Origin: Enchytraeus crypticus
Lineage: Eukaryota; Annelida; Clitellata; Enchytraeida; Enchytraeidae
Reading direction: 5' to 3'
Assembly: GCA_905160935.1 (NCBI GenBank)
Contig: CAJHZI010000538.1
Span: forward strand, 130,001 to 194,000
DNA length: 64,000 nt
Each line of letters opens with the position of its first letter. Within the stretch, counting starts at the first letter, position 1. Below are positions 25,401-34,204 of the stretch, piece by piece. The notes beneath the pieces were generated by a model. That model did not search any database and had not been told where the DNA came from. It worked only from the letters and a program-made list of their open reading frames with translations. The position numbers were made by a program, and so were the translations under genes.

Positions 25401-28400
25401 CCTATCAAAAGGAAAATAATAAATGAACAGTAGACAATTCAGTAAACAAAGCATTCTGCCATTCAAAATTGAACAACAAAAGATAATAAATTAGCAATTT
25501 GATCTGAACCGTTTTCTCATATCAAAGTACGATGCAGACTAGGTCGTTAAATGATGATGCTGATGAAGTTATGGCCCTTACATCGGCCAAAATTGAAGTA
25601 CCAGAAACAAGGTATGGAGTTTTAATTCGCTCGGGTTTAACCAGCTGGTCCTTCGACAGAATCCTATAGCTCGTGGCCCGAGCACGTTGTTGGGGATTCC
25701 TAGTAGTTGTTAATTCTCTCTGGCAGACCTTAGGCAGTGATGAAGTTATAGAGAATAATAATTAAGCTTCAACAGGAGTGTGTAAAGTTGTTTCGAACAC
25801 CGGTTCTGATAATTTCACTGATCACTACTTCGGCTGTGAATATATTGCCAAATAAATACACGAAGATGAAGATGATCAATCTGAAATGAGATGAATTGAA
25901 AATGAAAAAGACAAGAAATGACGATTTTGAGATTTTTAAATTCACTATAGCAGATACGCAAGTATTTAATGAGGTACTGCTATATCTGTGTAATAATATT
26001 AAATGTAAAATCATTTCTACCCACAGCAGACAGTTTCTCGCCCCCATTCTTCCGGACTGTTGCTATTTTTGCTCCTCAGCCAGTATATTGTACTGTAATT
26101 TACCGATTGCAGATGCTTCTTATTACATTATTACAATTATAATGAAGACATTTCCAGGTGTGTGCGCCTAGGCAGTTAATCTCAATTGTAATGCGGGCGC
26201 GATAAATAGACCATTAAATTTAGAAACAAGAAAATTGTAAAATTGTATCATTATCATTAATATGTATCTTTGTAGTGCTTTTGATAATATGTAGGATATA
26301 TTTTTATGAAGAATTCTGAAGATGGATGAAAATGAAGAAAAACATTAATGAAATGAAATGAAAAGAAAAAAATTGTAGTTAGAAGTTGAACCATTGTTTA
26401 ATAGCCTTGTCACTCTGTCTAACTAAAGGCTATTTTATTTGAGCCACGTTCAACGCAGAAGAGTTTCATTCATCAGTCACAAGGTTCAAATCTTAAATCA
26501 ACTTCTTCTTCATAGATGGTGTATTGACTTCGCCAGTATTGCCCTTTTCTTTCACACGTTAAGCTTGAAAAGATTACGAACTGTTACCATTTAAAAATTG
26601 CATGGAATTAGGCGATTATGAAAACATAAATTATATATTGTACAGTAATATAGTAGTGTAAGTAATTTATGCTTTACCCTCATAATAATGTTGCCGATTA
26701 TTTAATGAAAGCGCTATGGAGCTGCAAACGTAATAAACGTCTACTGGTTTTGCTAAATTATTCTTGTTTTTACTACCTATATACTGAACAATAAATAAAT
26801 CTTAATCAATAGCAGCTTCTTCTCCTTTTCTCTCGTCCCAACACTATAGTATCTGTCAAATGGCAACTCCAAGGTACACATTACCACTCATAGTGTACTA
26901 TCTCGCTCACTAATGATCTAGGAGCACACCACTGATCAACAGGTATATATCATCGCTAGGGCCCTGCACTTAACTCATCTAAAGTGAATTACTGATTATT
27001 ACCTCCGCTGCATTAGCGAGTATTCAGTAGCAGTACCCAGTAGCAGTACCCAGTAGAAGTATTCAGTAGCAGTATCCAGTAGAAGTAATCGGTAACAGTG
27101 CTTAGTAGAAGTTTCAGTAACAGTACCCAAATAGCAAGTACTCGGTAGCAGTACTCGGTAGCTGTACCCATTAGCGAGTACTCAGAAGCAGTACTCGGTA
27201 GCTTTATCTAGTAGAAGTACTCAGTATCAGTAACTAATAGAAGTACTCAGTAGCAGTACTCAGTAGCTTTATCTAGTAGAAGTACTCAGAAGCCAGTATC
27301 ATCAATATCTGATGTAATTAGCAACAGCTGCATGTCGTAATTGGAATAAATTAATGAAGATGTTTTCTAAGATCTGAGGACTGCACTGAACTTCAAGGGG
27401 TTGATCTAAATGTAGGGTAAACATCATACGGCAGATAATATTGTGTAGTTTTGCTTATAAAAAATAATCTTAAACCTGTATTTGTTACAGCTATGGTATT
27501 CGAAACAACGTAAATGTTATACGAATGCTGCTTATAAATTAAATACAAATGATATATAAACTTAACTTAGGGCGTTCTATTCCCGTTAATATATCTATAG
27601 TATTAAACAGTGTTTGCTATTTTTGTATCATTAGTTAATTTTTTAATTTGTTAAGTATGCATGCTTTGTTTCAATATTTCACGGAGGTTATTCCTTTACA
27701 AAGATATCATATTCAAAGCAGAAGGCGACACTTTAGTGAGAAAACAAAACAACTTAAACAGTGTAATATAATGCTGCAATCATTTTCGTTTCTAACAGAC
27801 TTGATATACGCAGATTATTAACACATGCATAACAACTAAGTATATACAAAGGTTACAAGATAAATCAAACTAAGTCAGCATATATGGCGCAAAAAACAAA
27901 TCATCAGAACTGTGTACATTACAAGACAGTAATGCGATATAATAGAGAACAACAATAAGGCTTACTACAAAAGGAATTTAACGTCAGTTTCATCACCTGC
28001 ACACGTCAACAAGGACGTCACTGATAGTTTACGTCTTATTAGAATTAGACGTGTAAACATTTTGTTCCACACAGGGTCGTAAACCTTGAGAGTTGAAATG
28101 GTAGCGAGACGATGTAGCATGAGTTTAACATTCATAGCATCAGAAGACGACGAAAACCGGGTGTAAATCTTCAAGAATATCAAGTCGATGTCAAGTCGTT
28201 ATCTCGATGGAACATCTGACTAATAAAATTTTGTTATTGCTCCCGGGAAGGTCTTAGTGAGCAGTGATGGACTCTTATCTATAGGCTAGCAAGGGTTTTG
28301 CTTTTTCGCCTATCAAGCTGCAAGGAACTGTAAAGTTTCTCTCTTAGTGCACTGCCTACTGGCAGGTCCATGGTATATAACTCTTCCACTCTTCTATGTC

Positions 28401-30819
28401 TTCCGCTTCCCTCTTCATGTCCACATACGAGTGGGTCTTAAATGATATGAGTGGATCAGTAAAGTTTAGTATACCTTTCTTCTGATGTTTACAATTTTTC
28501 TCTCTTCATTCTGTGAAATTTACTGAATTGGCGGATGTTGTGGTAGGCCCTCATTAGATTGTAGCAAGCCTATCGCTCTCATGCGCCACAGGACAACGCC
28601 ATTCGAGATGAGAGGCCTAACGTTAATATCTGCTAGGCCTATCCTTTAAATCAGTCCCATTGTTGTTAAATTCAATTCTGACTCGAGTCACTAAGAATTA
28701 GAATAGGAGTAGAAAAGAGAAGAAGCGATTTTATGTCAACCCATAGTGATATAGTATACAACGCACAATAGATATTTGACTGAAGTGCTTTCAACCCTTA
28801 ACTAACCAGTCTAGAGATGAAAGAGCTCAGAAAAAGGTTTTGTGGGTAAATTTAAAAAGATTTCTAGAGAATATACCTTTTTTAATTGAATCTCTTTGAC
28901 GTGGTACAATAGATACTAAAGCACTACTGTAAGTATATTACACGACGACGGCTTCTTAGGGTAATGATTTTGCAAAGAGTTACAACTGGCTACTGAGTCA
29001 TTTTATGTAATGTGAATTTTCAGAGTTTATTGTGTGTATTGTCAAAGAGCCTTCGGTTCGCATGACTGCTTTATTCTGCTTATACATCAATTGAGAAATG
29101 TTAAATATTTTTTCATTATATTTTGCATTTGACCGTAGACAGAGTCTTCGGAAAAATTTAGACTAGAGATTTCAATGAATAATTGTGCCTTTGATATATG
29201 AATTTATAAATACAGCTAACATCCACGAGGTTTATCAGACTGCTAGCAATAAAAATAGTCTGCTACAATAAAATTTAATATATCTGCTACTATCTCCCAA
29301 TCTGAACAGTTGAATTACGGCTTTTAGGTTTCCCGTATTTTATGTGGGACTCTGAAGAATAAGCCAACCGTAAACTGTACGTGTCGTAAGAGGTGACTCA
29401 GCAAAAACTGAGGAAGGCAACAAGAAACCGCCTCAGAAACCATGTTATTACCAAGGTATCAGCTACATTAAAGTGTGGTTGGATGATGTATAGCTTTTTG
29501 TGGAGGGTTTAAATCGTTGATCGATAGAGTGCTCTTTATCTCTTTATGCAGCATGATAGCGGCGTATGAATTGGAGTATACACATTGGACGTGCCACTTG
29601 TTAGAAAACTAGAGAGAGAGAGGGAAGAGAGAGAGAGAGAAAGAAAGAAAGAAAGAAAAAGGAGAAGGGTTTCGCAAACTAAAGATCAATTACTGTCATC
29701 TTGTGATTTGCTTTTTGCTGATTTTTGTAAGAAAGTTGGATAAAACGTGCTTTTTATGCTAACAGGCTGGCAGCTAGCTTGTTAACAGGAAAATGTTAGA
29801 TAAATTGTAAGCGTGAAGCATTCTATAGAAATCATAAGGAAAATATCTTGATGCAATATCTTTAGGATACTTAAATTTAAGATTTTAATTTTACTGCTGC
29901 AGATTTAAATATTGCTGGAAGAACCTTAATCAAATTGGTTTCGAATTCCTTCAAACACACAGAGATACCAAAGTTAGACTGAGACACACAGACAGACAGA
30001 CAGGCAGAGAGACAGACAGAACTAGTGAATTATAATGCCGGAGATATGGGCATTGATTTAACTCTCTTAGATCCTGGACAAGTCATCCGTTCCGCTATAG
30101 AAGTCCGCTCTGTGATATCTCTTCCTGGGAAGGAATCGGATGTTAAGTCCTCACTAAAATCTTTTCTATTCCAATTATTGCAGGTGGAGTGTCAGATGCT
30201 GCTGCTGCAGAACTGCTGGAGCGAGTTGCTGATACTGAACCTGATCTTTCTACAGACTCTACACACGAGTCAGGATGAGCTGCTGCTGGTAGGTTGAACT
30301 GAATAGTTGAGCTGATTGAAGCTTGCTTACATTCTAGTTGATCCATCATTCAATAAGAATTTAACGTCTGGTTCCTCGCCATATGGCAATGTCTGTGACG
30401 TCTCTTGCAGACTCTGTACAAATAGGCACCAAAACACTACACGATGACGACTGGGTACACAGAGACCACAAGAGAAAGCGAGATCAAAACAGTGCAAGTC
30501 CAAGATACAAGGCAAGCTGTTCAAGGTTTTGACCGATTGTGGAAAGAGATGGGTTTTTAGCATGCCAAGAAAAGTAACAATACAATTACAAGATCGATGA
30601 TCTTTTAACTAAAACATTTGAATTAAATAAGGACACATGTGCGGGATACTGAAGAATTGACCTACCGTTAATTGCAAGTGTCATAAGAGGCGACTAAGCA
30701 TAATTAAGCATAAGCTGAGGAAGGCAATTGGAAACCACCACAGAAGCCACATTTTTCCAAGCTATAGGCTACATGGTTAAATGAATACACGCAGTAGAAT
30801 GAATGTACGCATCCCCTAC

Positions 30820-30871
<52 letters not shown>

Positions 30872-30874
30872 TTA

Positions 30875-30916
<42 letters not shown>

Positions 30917-31055
30917 CATACATACAAATATACATATATAATATTATGTATATACATACATGTATATGTGTATGTATATATTATACATATATATACATAT
31001 ATATATATGTATATACGTTAAATATATGCTACATATTTTATATATGTACATGAGC

Positions 31056-31115
<60 letters not shown>

Positions 31116-33899
31116 AGGAAGCGAAACAGTTAAGTAGGCCTAACTTATTAATAGGTTACTTAATGTAATCTATGTTTTATTCCTGTTATTGATAAGTGAT
31201 ACGTATAAGCTGTTAATTTGAAAGAAAAGGGATTAATTGACAATCTTTATGATTTATAAGTACTGTATTATACATGTACAATACTTGTTAGTGACAGTGT
31301 ATAGTCTAATAATATAATTATTGGAAGCTAACTAACAATTTAAGCGAAATATTACGAGATATATTTTAAAATGCTCTTGTACTATATTGATATTTAGCAT
31401 TGATATTCTGTGACAGAGATGTCCTGTATATTTATAATATTTTGTTCTTTTCTGTTTTTTGTATCTTCTCGCGGTTCAGATAGGCTACTTCCTTGATTTA
31501 ATAAATGAGATCTATTTATTTAAGCAGCAGCTCTAGCTGTTGCTGTATTTGTAGCAGCAGCTGTGTAGCGCTATAGCTTGTACATTTCATGACTTTCCGG
31601 TTAAAATCATCAGCTTTTTGAAAGGACCTTGTGTAGTCGATTTGCGAATAAGTCTGTCATTTAGCTTAAAATGCCAAAAGCCAAGTTTAACGTCAATTTC
31701 TTGCTCAATAGCAGATCACTGATGGGAAAGCACTGGATTTAAACACTGCACGTACTGATCTGCGGTTGAACAACAAACCAATAAACCACCGACTCAGTTC
31801 AAGTTGATATATCTGTACAATGTCCGTTTCTCAGCAGTCTGGTTAATAGACAATTGTTAGAAATTAATTGGTATCTGTTGCAGAAATTTCCCTAAGATCA
31901 AAATTTAAAATACAGAACTGCCGCTTGATCGAAATGATTAGAAGGCTGCCCAGAACACGGATTCCGATTGATAAGTAAAATCACGAAGAATCGGGATAAG
32001 CCTCTTGTAGGGCCAACAGCGTATTAAGCGTTCTTATGTTCATGGGTAAGCAGGATTGTTTTCTCATGGAATGACGCCCCTGTTTAGTTAATGTTAGTCG
32101 GAGCTGAGGAAGGCATAGAGGGCCCTCCTCGTCATAAGCAGATCCATCAAGAAGAATGATATATCAAAACGAATGTTATAGACTATTTAAGGATCCACTC
32201 GTATGTGGACACGGGAAGGAAAACGGAAGACGCAGATGAGTTTAGGCTTTGTATACCATGGACCTGCCAGTAGGCAGTGCACTGAGAGAGTTATGTAACC
32301 TCTGGTTTATGCCTGTGTTTCAATGACTTATAGGCCTTCTCCATCTTCCAGGTGTGCTACCAGTTTTCTTTCAGTCGACTAAAATCTGAAATAATAATCT
32401 CGCTAAAATCTGTTCTTTTGAAACGATTCTACACTGTAGAAGAAAATTGTAGAACAATAATACTAATATAAACTATTTATTTAAGAAATATTGTTCAAGC
32501 TGCCTCGATTAGGATTCCTATTGTGGATCAGTATATTAGCGGTTACAGTCTTGAAATTGCCTGTGTCTATTCCTTCGAGAGAGACGAAACTGACAGTAAC
32601 ATCGAATTAAAACAACTTTAAACCTTTCATGGAATTTCAACGTTACCTTTTATTGCCAGATATTTTAACTGTTGATTTGTCGCAATTGTTTGTCAATGTT
32701 TGAAGACTTTTAAATAAACATATGTACTATTATATTATGGAGTATGTTGTTTACCCTTAGGTTACAGGTCATATGGTAGCTATGGAGAAGCTGGATGCTC
32801 TGGGATTGGCTAATGTGAAGGAAAGATTGAGCGAACTGGTAAAGAAAGTGAGGGATCTTCAACTTAATCAGAGTGAATATGTCTGCCTCAAATTCCTTAT
32901 ACTTCTAAATCCTGGTCAGTTTTCATTAGCTCACTGCATTATCTTTCTTGTTTCATTATTTAGTTTTGTTATTTATTAATAACAAAACTAAACTAACTTT
33001 TCTGTTTTGTTATTTTTTATCTAATTTATTTCTTTTCATTTTATAGCTGTCCATTTGTTTTAGTAATATTTTATTAGATAATAATCCATTCAATTTTGAA
33101 AAGGCATTGTGTAAGCAATATATTTCCCTCATCCTGACTAAGCTTGGATTTATGAGAAGCTGATGATGATGATTGTGCTTGCCATAAAAATTAAACATTA
33201 CTTAGTATCAATATTTTTATTTTAAATTGTCCTTGTTAATCAGTTTCGCAGTTAAAATGTTAAATACTAAAATTAGTTGTTAAGCTAGCTTTGCATTTAA
33301 AAATGCAAGCAGATAGTCTGATCTCGTCTGTGTTTGTGTATGGGTGATAATTGTATCTATTTGTACAATTTAAGACTTTGTACCTATGTATACTATTTGG
33401 ACATAACCTCTTGTAGTAATCTTCTTCTTCAATGTGCTACCAAATGGCAGGTTCAAGGTACATATTCATACTCAAAGTCTGTTTTCTCGCTCCATAAGAA
33501 CACTCCTTAGATCAACAAGTTAATCCCTTCACAAAGTCTATGCCATATCCATACGTTATGTAGCCTATAGCTTGGGAATTTACCCTAGTATTCTAAATAA
33601 TGAAAATAAATCAACTTCAATTTCAAACAAGTTAAATTTTTCCACATTTAGACGTGTCCGGTCTATCCTGTTCGGAAACTGTGGAGAGGAATCAGGAAAA
33701 GGTGAACACGGCTCTGATGGAATACTGTTCCAGCACATACCCGGATGTTCCTGATAAATTCGGACAGTTGTTGGTGTTGCTGCACGATGTTAAGATAGCG
33801 AGTATGTTAGTGGAAGAATTTCTGTGGTTGCAACACTTGGGTGGTAACATATCTGACAACACCCTGCTAGTTGAAATGTTGAGCTCCCTGAAAACATAA
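11438..33899 (+). CDS. NR5A: NR5A / Ftz-F1 nuclear receptor gene, six exons (5' end missing)
   Basis: This gene encodes an orphan nuclear receptor of the NR5A (Ftz-F1, SF-1, LRH-1) type, a transcription factor that binds extended half sites as a monomer. Joining six exons (11438-11665, 22180-22320, 23188-24992, 30184-30288, 32761-32914, 33652-33899) with GT-AG introns gives 892 residues in one frame. Two C4 zinc fingers (CPVC to CESC, then the CADSKDC and CPFC pairs, residues 54-108) contain the P box CESCKG. The NR5 signature [17 protein letters not shown] (about 125-141) is the Ftz-F1 box. A long Ser/Gln-rich hinge (about 150-590) follows, then a ligand-binding domain (about 590-892) with [31 protein letters not shown] and the AF-2 helix LLVEMLSSL. 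The DNA-binding domain is far closer to NR5A than to Hr39/NR5B as I remember them. The start codon exon was not found. The role in steroid or developmental control is known for the family and only inferred here. Confidence 0.95.
11670..13145. other. NR5A intron 1 (first part), no feature recognised
   Basis: AT-rich intron sequence. At 12790-12835 there is a worn R1 3' end (GGACCTGCCATCAGGTAGAG with GAGAGCG). A minus-strand open frame at 12372-12659 has no recognisable domain. Confidence 0.45.
13150..13275 (-). repeat. tRNA-derived SINE S1, minus
   Basis: Reading the minus strand, the S1 head with TCGGTAAGCCATTCGACCGC, a B box GTTCCAATCCTGGGCTC and the tail GAAACTGACGTTAACATCAG can be followed in order. 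It lies in NR5A intron 1. Confidence 0.8.
13280..14685. other. NR5A intron 1 (continued), worn R2 fragment only
   Basis: A segment around 13510-13580 (GGTAAAGGCGTAGCCTTTGT and GATGGAGTGTTCTTTT) resembles the middle of repeat R2. Otherwise I see nothing. Confidence 0.4.
14692..14795. repeat. Minisatellite, about 19 bp unit, five copies
   Basis: The unit TTAATGTGGCATGTGGCCR is repeated about five times with small changes. Confidence 0.8.
14845..15060 (+). repeat. Dispersed repeat R2, copy 1
   Basis: R2 is an element of about 220-290 bp. Its landmarks are CTGAGGAAGGCAACGGGAAAC (here GAGGAGGGCAACGGGAAAC), CAAGCTATAGGCTA, AAGGCATAG, GGAGTGCTCTAT and GAGTATGAATATG. It ends in a short imperfect hairpin and AGAGAGAGA. 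It has no coding capacity. Copies occur throughout the window on both strands. Confidence 0.75.
15065..16105. other. NR5A intron 1, no feature recognised
   Basis: There is a short inverted ATGTTAATAGATTATGCTAA-type motif near 15150-15200, and otherwise AT-rich sequence without signals. Confidence 0.4.
16110..16205 (+). repeat. Dispersed repeat R5, copy 2 (partial)
   Basis: ATCATCATCATC, CTCAGTTTGACAAGGGTCG and AGTTACTAGAGCCTAGGC match the copy at 59670-59835. The middle is deleted. Confidence 0.6.
16346..16579 (-). repeat. tRNA-derived SINE S3, minus, copy 2
   Basis: It matches the copy at 8669-8907 over its whole length, including AATGATCAACTATGTTGATA at one end, TGTAACCAGTCCAGTGATTA in the body, the B box (GGATTCGAACC read on plus) and TACGCTATTAAGACATTC at the other end. 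It lies in NR5A intron 1. Confidence 0.8.
16600..17150. other. NR5A intron 1, no feature recognised
   Basis: Two imperfect copies of an ATTTTGTTGATA/TTAGCAA motif occur at about 16615-16690. Nothing else is evident. Confidence 0.4.
17150..17292. repeat. Degenerate 12 bp repeat (AAAAGTCTTATC)
   Basis: About nine copies of AAAAGTCTTATC with single changes. Both strands stay open across the array (Ser-Tyr-Gln-Lys and Ile-Arg-Leu-Leu periodic peptides). These are repeat translations, not genes. Confidence 0.8.
17757..17905 (+). repeat. tRNA-derived SINE S1
   Basis: A full copy with GCTGGAGCCAGTATCGATGT, B box GGTTCAAATAC, TTTTCGAGTGAGGAAACTG and the tail ACGTTAACATTAGATTTACC. It lies in NR5A intron 1. 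Confidence 0.85.
18190..18372 (+). repeat. SINE family S5 with (TTA)n tail
   Basis: Landmarks are GATCACCGGACTGGCTTTCG, CACATTTCTTTTGCAGATTG, GTGTGCTGTGGGGACGCCCC, CATCATCCCTGGATGAGG and the shared tail AAACTGACGTTAAACC before TTATTATTATT. A longer copy lies at 40120-40370 on the minus strand. Confidence 0.8.
18380..19550. other. NR5A intron 1, no feature recognised
   Basis: AT-rich intron sequence without tRNA-like boxes, arrays or coding signals. Confidence 0.4.
19575..19775 (+). repeat. Dispersed repeat R2, diverged copy
   Basis: GAGGAAGGAAGGTAATAGGA, CACCGCAGACACCATTGC, AAAGGCACAGCCTTTGTG, AGAGCGCTCATTCTGAGCGC and ATATGTGCCTTGAATCCACC follow the R2 order with many changes. Confidence 0.55.
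20489..20757. repeat. Tandem array of hairpins, 46 bp unit, six copies
   Basis: Each 46 bp unit contains an inverted repeat, ATGATATCCTACT and AGTAGGATATCAT, around a 10 bp loop (GATACCTGTT), then a CTCAAG-type spacer. Six copies lie head to tail. Changes in the loop (GATACC or GGTACC) do not affect the stem. The array lies directly before an S5 element. Confidence 0.9.
20760..21115 (+). repeat. SINE family S5 with (ATAAT)n tail
   Basis: The upstream part (ACCTGCTAATCTTCGCTCTT, ACTTTCTCTGGCAAAC) matches the minus-strand copy at 40120-40370. The middle (CACATTTCTTTTGCAGATTG) matches 18190-18372. The usual GGGGACG to GACGTTAA part is missing and is replaced by TAATATAATA pentamers (20985-21112). 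Confidence 0.75.
21210..21690 (+). mobile_element. 5'-truncated non-LTR retrotransposon end, copy 1
   Basis: The translated part (21305-21550) includes [39 protein letters not shown] and DKRETSFL. This resembles the C-terminal segment that many invertebrate non-LTR retrotransposon ORF2 proteins carry after the reverse transcriptase. A stop follows at 21548, and the frame then continues in another register, so it is broken. The 3' end ACCCCAGGTTCTTTACACCG is followed by A-rich and (AAT)n sequence. An (AAT)n run also precedes it. It lies in NR5A intron 1 and cannot move on its own. Confidence 0.7.
21690..21795. repeat. A-rich / (AATAAA)n / (AAT)n tail
   Basis: AATAAA-like and AAT repeats join the two retrotransposon fragments. 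The minus-strand frame rich in Tyr and Phe is a reading of this tail. Confidence 0.85.
21795..22145 (+). mobile_element. 5'-truncated non-LTR retrotransposon end, copy 2
   Basis: The copy begins inside the same segment as copy 1, at TACCGCGATCTGTCC, and is nearly identical to it through AGTTGACTTTATTAATGGC to the 3' end (ACCCCAGGTTCTTTATACCA). It also ends in (AAT)n. It lacks the first 60-70 codons of copy 1 and carries its own frame changes. It ends about 35 bp before the NR5A exon at 22180. Confidence 0.75.
22180..22320 (+). CDS. NR5A: NR5A exon: second zinc finger
   Basis: The acceptor TGTTGCTAG and donor GTATGT frame 46 full codons that start [14 protein letters not shown] and end [14 protein letters not shown]. 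The four cysteines of finger two are spaced 5-9-2 as in the family, and the [15 protein letters not shown] block is typical of NR5 receptors. The split glycine and alanine codons at its ends join in phase with the flanking exons. The acceptor's pyrimidine tract is weak and is preceded within 40 bp by the (AAT)n tail of a retrotransposon fragment. Confidence 0.95.
22379..22600 (+). repeat. (TA)n array followed by SINE S1
   Basis: A TA run (22379-22453) abuts an S1 copy whose head reads GCTGGGTGGCGATGTCGG, with B-box-like AGTTCAAATCC and tail GAAACTGACGTTAACATTAG. It lies in the short intron between the second zinc finger exon and the hinge exon. Confidence 0.85.
22610..23187. other. NR5A intron 2, remainder
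   Basis: No feature recognised apart from a G-rich GGTGGGCAGGGGGAGGGGGG run near 22905-22930 and a GATGATGA run near 23125-23165 just before the acceptor TTGATTGCGCAG. Confidence 0.5.
23188..24992 (+). CDS. NR5A: NR5A exon: Ftz-F1 box, long hinge, start of ligand-binding domain
   Basis: The exon runs from the acceptor TTGATTGCGCAG to the donor GTATTT and holds 601 full codons. It opens with [18 protein letters not shown], the family's C-terminal extension, which contacts DNA. The hinge is about 440 residues, several times the vertebrate length, and is rich in Ser, Arg, Gln and Pro, with a Gln-rich part (about residues 437-505, including QFQQQQQ). Helix 1 of the ligand-binding domain is recognisable as [13 protein letters not shown] (about 592). 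Between it and helix 3 ([16 protein letters not shown], about 699) lie about 105 residues, against some 40 in vertebrate NR5A, with an IKKE motif that fits a SUMO site (about 658). The exon is GC-richer than its flanks. Confidence 0.95.
24993..26815. other. NR5A intron 3 (first part), no feature recognised
   Basis: AT-rich intron sequence. Short open frames at 25769-26171 on both strands show no domain. Confidence 0.45.
26820..26965 (-). repeat. Dispersed repeat R2 end, minus
   Basis: ATCTGTCAAATGGCAACTCC, AAGGTACACATTACCACTCA and CTCGCTCACTAATGATC are reverse complements of the terminal hairpin and last 100 bp of R2. Confidence 0.6.
27010..27300. repeat. Degenerate 12-14 bp repeat (AGTACTCAGTAGC)
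   Basis: About twenty irregular copies of CAGTAGCAGTACTC-like words with substitutions and small gaps. Confidence 0.75.
27305..27960. other. NR5A intron 3 (continued), no feature recognised
   Basis: AT-rich sequence without arrays or boxes. Confidence 0.4.
27965..28185 (-). repeat. SINE-like element with shared 3' tail, minus
   Basis: On the minus strand the segment ends in CAGGTGATGAAACTGACGTT followed by AAATTCC, the tail shared by several SINE families here. The body (TTGTTCCACACAGGGTCGTA on plus) does not match the other families, and no clear B box was found. Confidence 0.5.
28325..28450 (-). repeat. Dispersed repeat R1, minus, 3' half
   Basis: CTCTCTTAGTGCACTGCCTA, CTGGCAGGTCCATGGTATAT and TTCATGTCCACATACGAGTG are the reverse complement of the last 125 bp of R1, with the terminal hairpin and CT (GA) repeats in the expected order. 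Confidence 0.8.
28455..29335. other. NR5A intron 3 (continued), no feature recognised
   Basis: AT-rich intron sequence without a signal. Confidence 0.4.
29336..29660 (+). repeat. Dispersed repeat R2, long copy with (GA)n(GAAA)n tail
   Basis: This copy also holds the upstream part of R2 (GAATAAGCCAACCGTAAACT, CGTGTCGTAAGAGGTGACTC), followed by CTGAGGAAGGCAACAAGAAAC and the usual order to GTGCCACTTGTTAG. It ends in a GA run passing into AAAG tetramers. Confidence 0.8.
30184..30288 (+). CDS. NR5A: NR5A exon: helices 3-5 of ligand-binding domain
   Basis: The acceptor TCCAATTATTGCAG and donor GTAGGT bound 35 codons, starting [18 protein letters not shown]. In vertebrate receptors the matching stretch is [18 protein letters not shown], so the signature is intact except that the two acidic residues are now Glu-Cys and the helix-3 lysine is leucine. 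That lysine lies beside the coactivator groove in the family, so the change may matter. The exon joins its neighbours in phase 0 at both ends. Confidence 0.93.
30345..30565 (-). repeat. SINE-like element with shared 3' tail, minus
   Basis: The minus strand ends in CGAGGAACCAGACGTTAAAT, a variant of the common tail. The body has no close partner in the window. It begins about 55 bp after an NR5A exon. Confidence 0.45.
30650..30790 (+). repeat. Dispersed repeat R2, 5' half
   Basis: GAATTGACCTACCGTTAATT, GTGTCATAAGAGGCGACTAA, GGAAGGCAATTGGAAACCAC and CCAAGCTATAGGCTACAT follow the R2 order. It stops before the hairpin end. Confidence 0.75.
30820..31112. repeat. Large (TA)n array with TTTA and TACA blocks
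   Basis: TA runs are broken by (TTTA)n, (TACA)n and TATACATATA segments. The plus-strand Tyr/Ile-rich frame is a by-product. Confidence 0.9.
31115..31670. other. NR5A intron 4, no feature recognised
   Basis: AT-rich sequence with short GCAGCAGCT-type words near 31525-31565. Confidence 0.4.
31675..31800 (-). repeat. tRNA-like SINE (S1-related), minus
   Basis: On the minus strand, TGGTTTATTGGTTTGTTGTT leads to GATCAGTACGTGCAGTGTTT, a weak B box (GTTTAAATCC) and AGAAATTGACGTTAAAC. Related copies are near 57528 and 60420. Confidence 0.6.
32040..32300 (+). repeat. Dispersed repeat R1, copy 3
   Basis: GATTGTTTTCTCATGGAATG, GAGCTGAGGAAGGCATAGAG, CACTCGTATGTGGACACG and the terminal GACCTGCCAGTAGGCAGTGC with GAGAGAG. 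It is nearly full length and lies in the NR5A intron before the helix 8-9 exon. Confidence 0.85.
32305..32760. other. NR5A intron 4, end
   Basis: A worn S1-like tail (GTGGATCAGTATATTAGC, GACGAAACTGACAGTAACAT) is visible at 32523-32610. The acceptor GTTTACCCTTAG closes the intron. Confidence 0.5.
32761..32914 (+). CDS. NR5A: NR5A exon: helices 6-9 of ligand-binding domain
   Basis: The acceptor GTTTACCCTTAG and donor GTCAGT frame 51 codons. VTGHMV continues the LLVTG strand motif at the end of the preceding exon, as in vertebrate NR5A (FLVTGQQV). [20 protein letters not shown] and LKFLILLNP correspond to the family's [20 protein letters not shown] region. The exon ends in a split Asp codon that joins the next exon. 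Confidence 0.93.
32915..33651. other. NR5A intron 5 with a minus-strand R2 end
   Basis: An inverted repeat (GTTTTGTTATTTATTA and TAATAACAAAACTAAAC) lies at 32962-32992. R2 sequence on the minus strand (GTGCTACCAAATGGCAGGTT to TGTAGCCTATAGCTTGGGA) covers 33425-33580. The acceptor is TTTTTCCACATTTAG. Confidence 0.65.
33425..33580 (-). repeat. Dispersed repeat R2, minus
   Basis: Reverse complement of the R2 3' half, with the terminal hairpin in the form CTGCCATTTGGTAG and the TATAGGCTACAT landmark. It ends about 75 bp before the last NR5A exon. Confidence 0.75.
33652..33899 (+). CDS. NR5A: NR5A last exon: helices 10-12 and AF-2
   Basis: From the acceptor TTTTTCCACATTTAG to a TAA stop at 33897 the exon encodes [38 protein letters not shown] (helix 10 region) and, near the end, [13 protein letters not shown]. 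The last is the AF-2 activation helix, with the Glu that forms one half of the coactivator charge clamp in place (vertebrate LLIEML). The protein ends three residues after the helix, as is usual for NR5A. Confidence 0.94.
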
Positions 33900-34204
33900 T
33901 GGTAATACAATTTTAACTTCGGTTTTCTCTTACATAAATGATATAGGAGACGTCAGAATGATGTCAGGAACGCCAACGAATTTACTGTATCTATTTTCTC
34001 TTGCCAGAATATGAACAGTTTTCTTGGTGAAAACTGTGCTACAATGTGAAAACTGGCTTCTTAAATATGAATTAATGAATTAGAACATTTGAAGTGCCGT
34101 GTTCAGAGAATGCGATGTACGTTTTTAAAGAAACAAGAAGAGATTAGAAGATAGGTATATTTTAAACAAAATGTTTCTGGTTTGATAGGATGGAAGTAGA
34201 TGTT
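33900..34204. other. NR5A: NR5A 3' untranslated region (presumed)
   Basis: AT-rich sequence follows the stop codon. The first AATAAA I see is at 34321, inside an R2 copy, so if it is used the 3' end was supplied by a repeat. This is inference only. Confidence 0.35.

Noticed and set aside
11438..33899. Assignment of the receptor to NR5B (Hr39)
   Set aside because: The second zinc finger and Ftz-F1 box ([32 protein letters not shown]) are of the NR5A type, while NR5B proteins as I recall them diverge there. A phylogeny would settle it.
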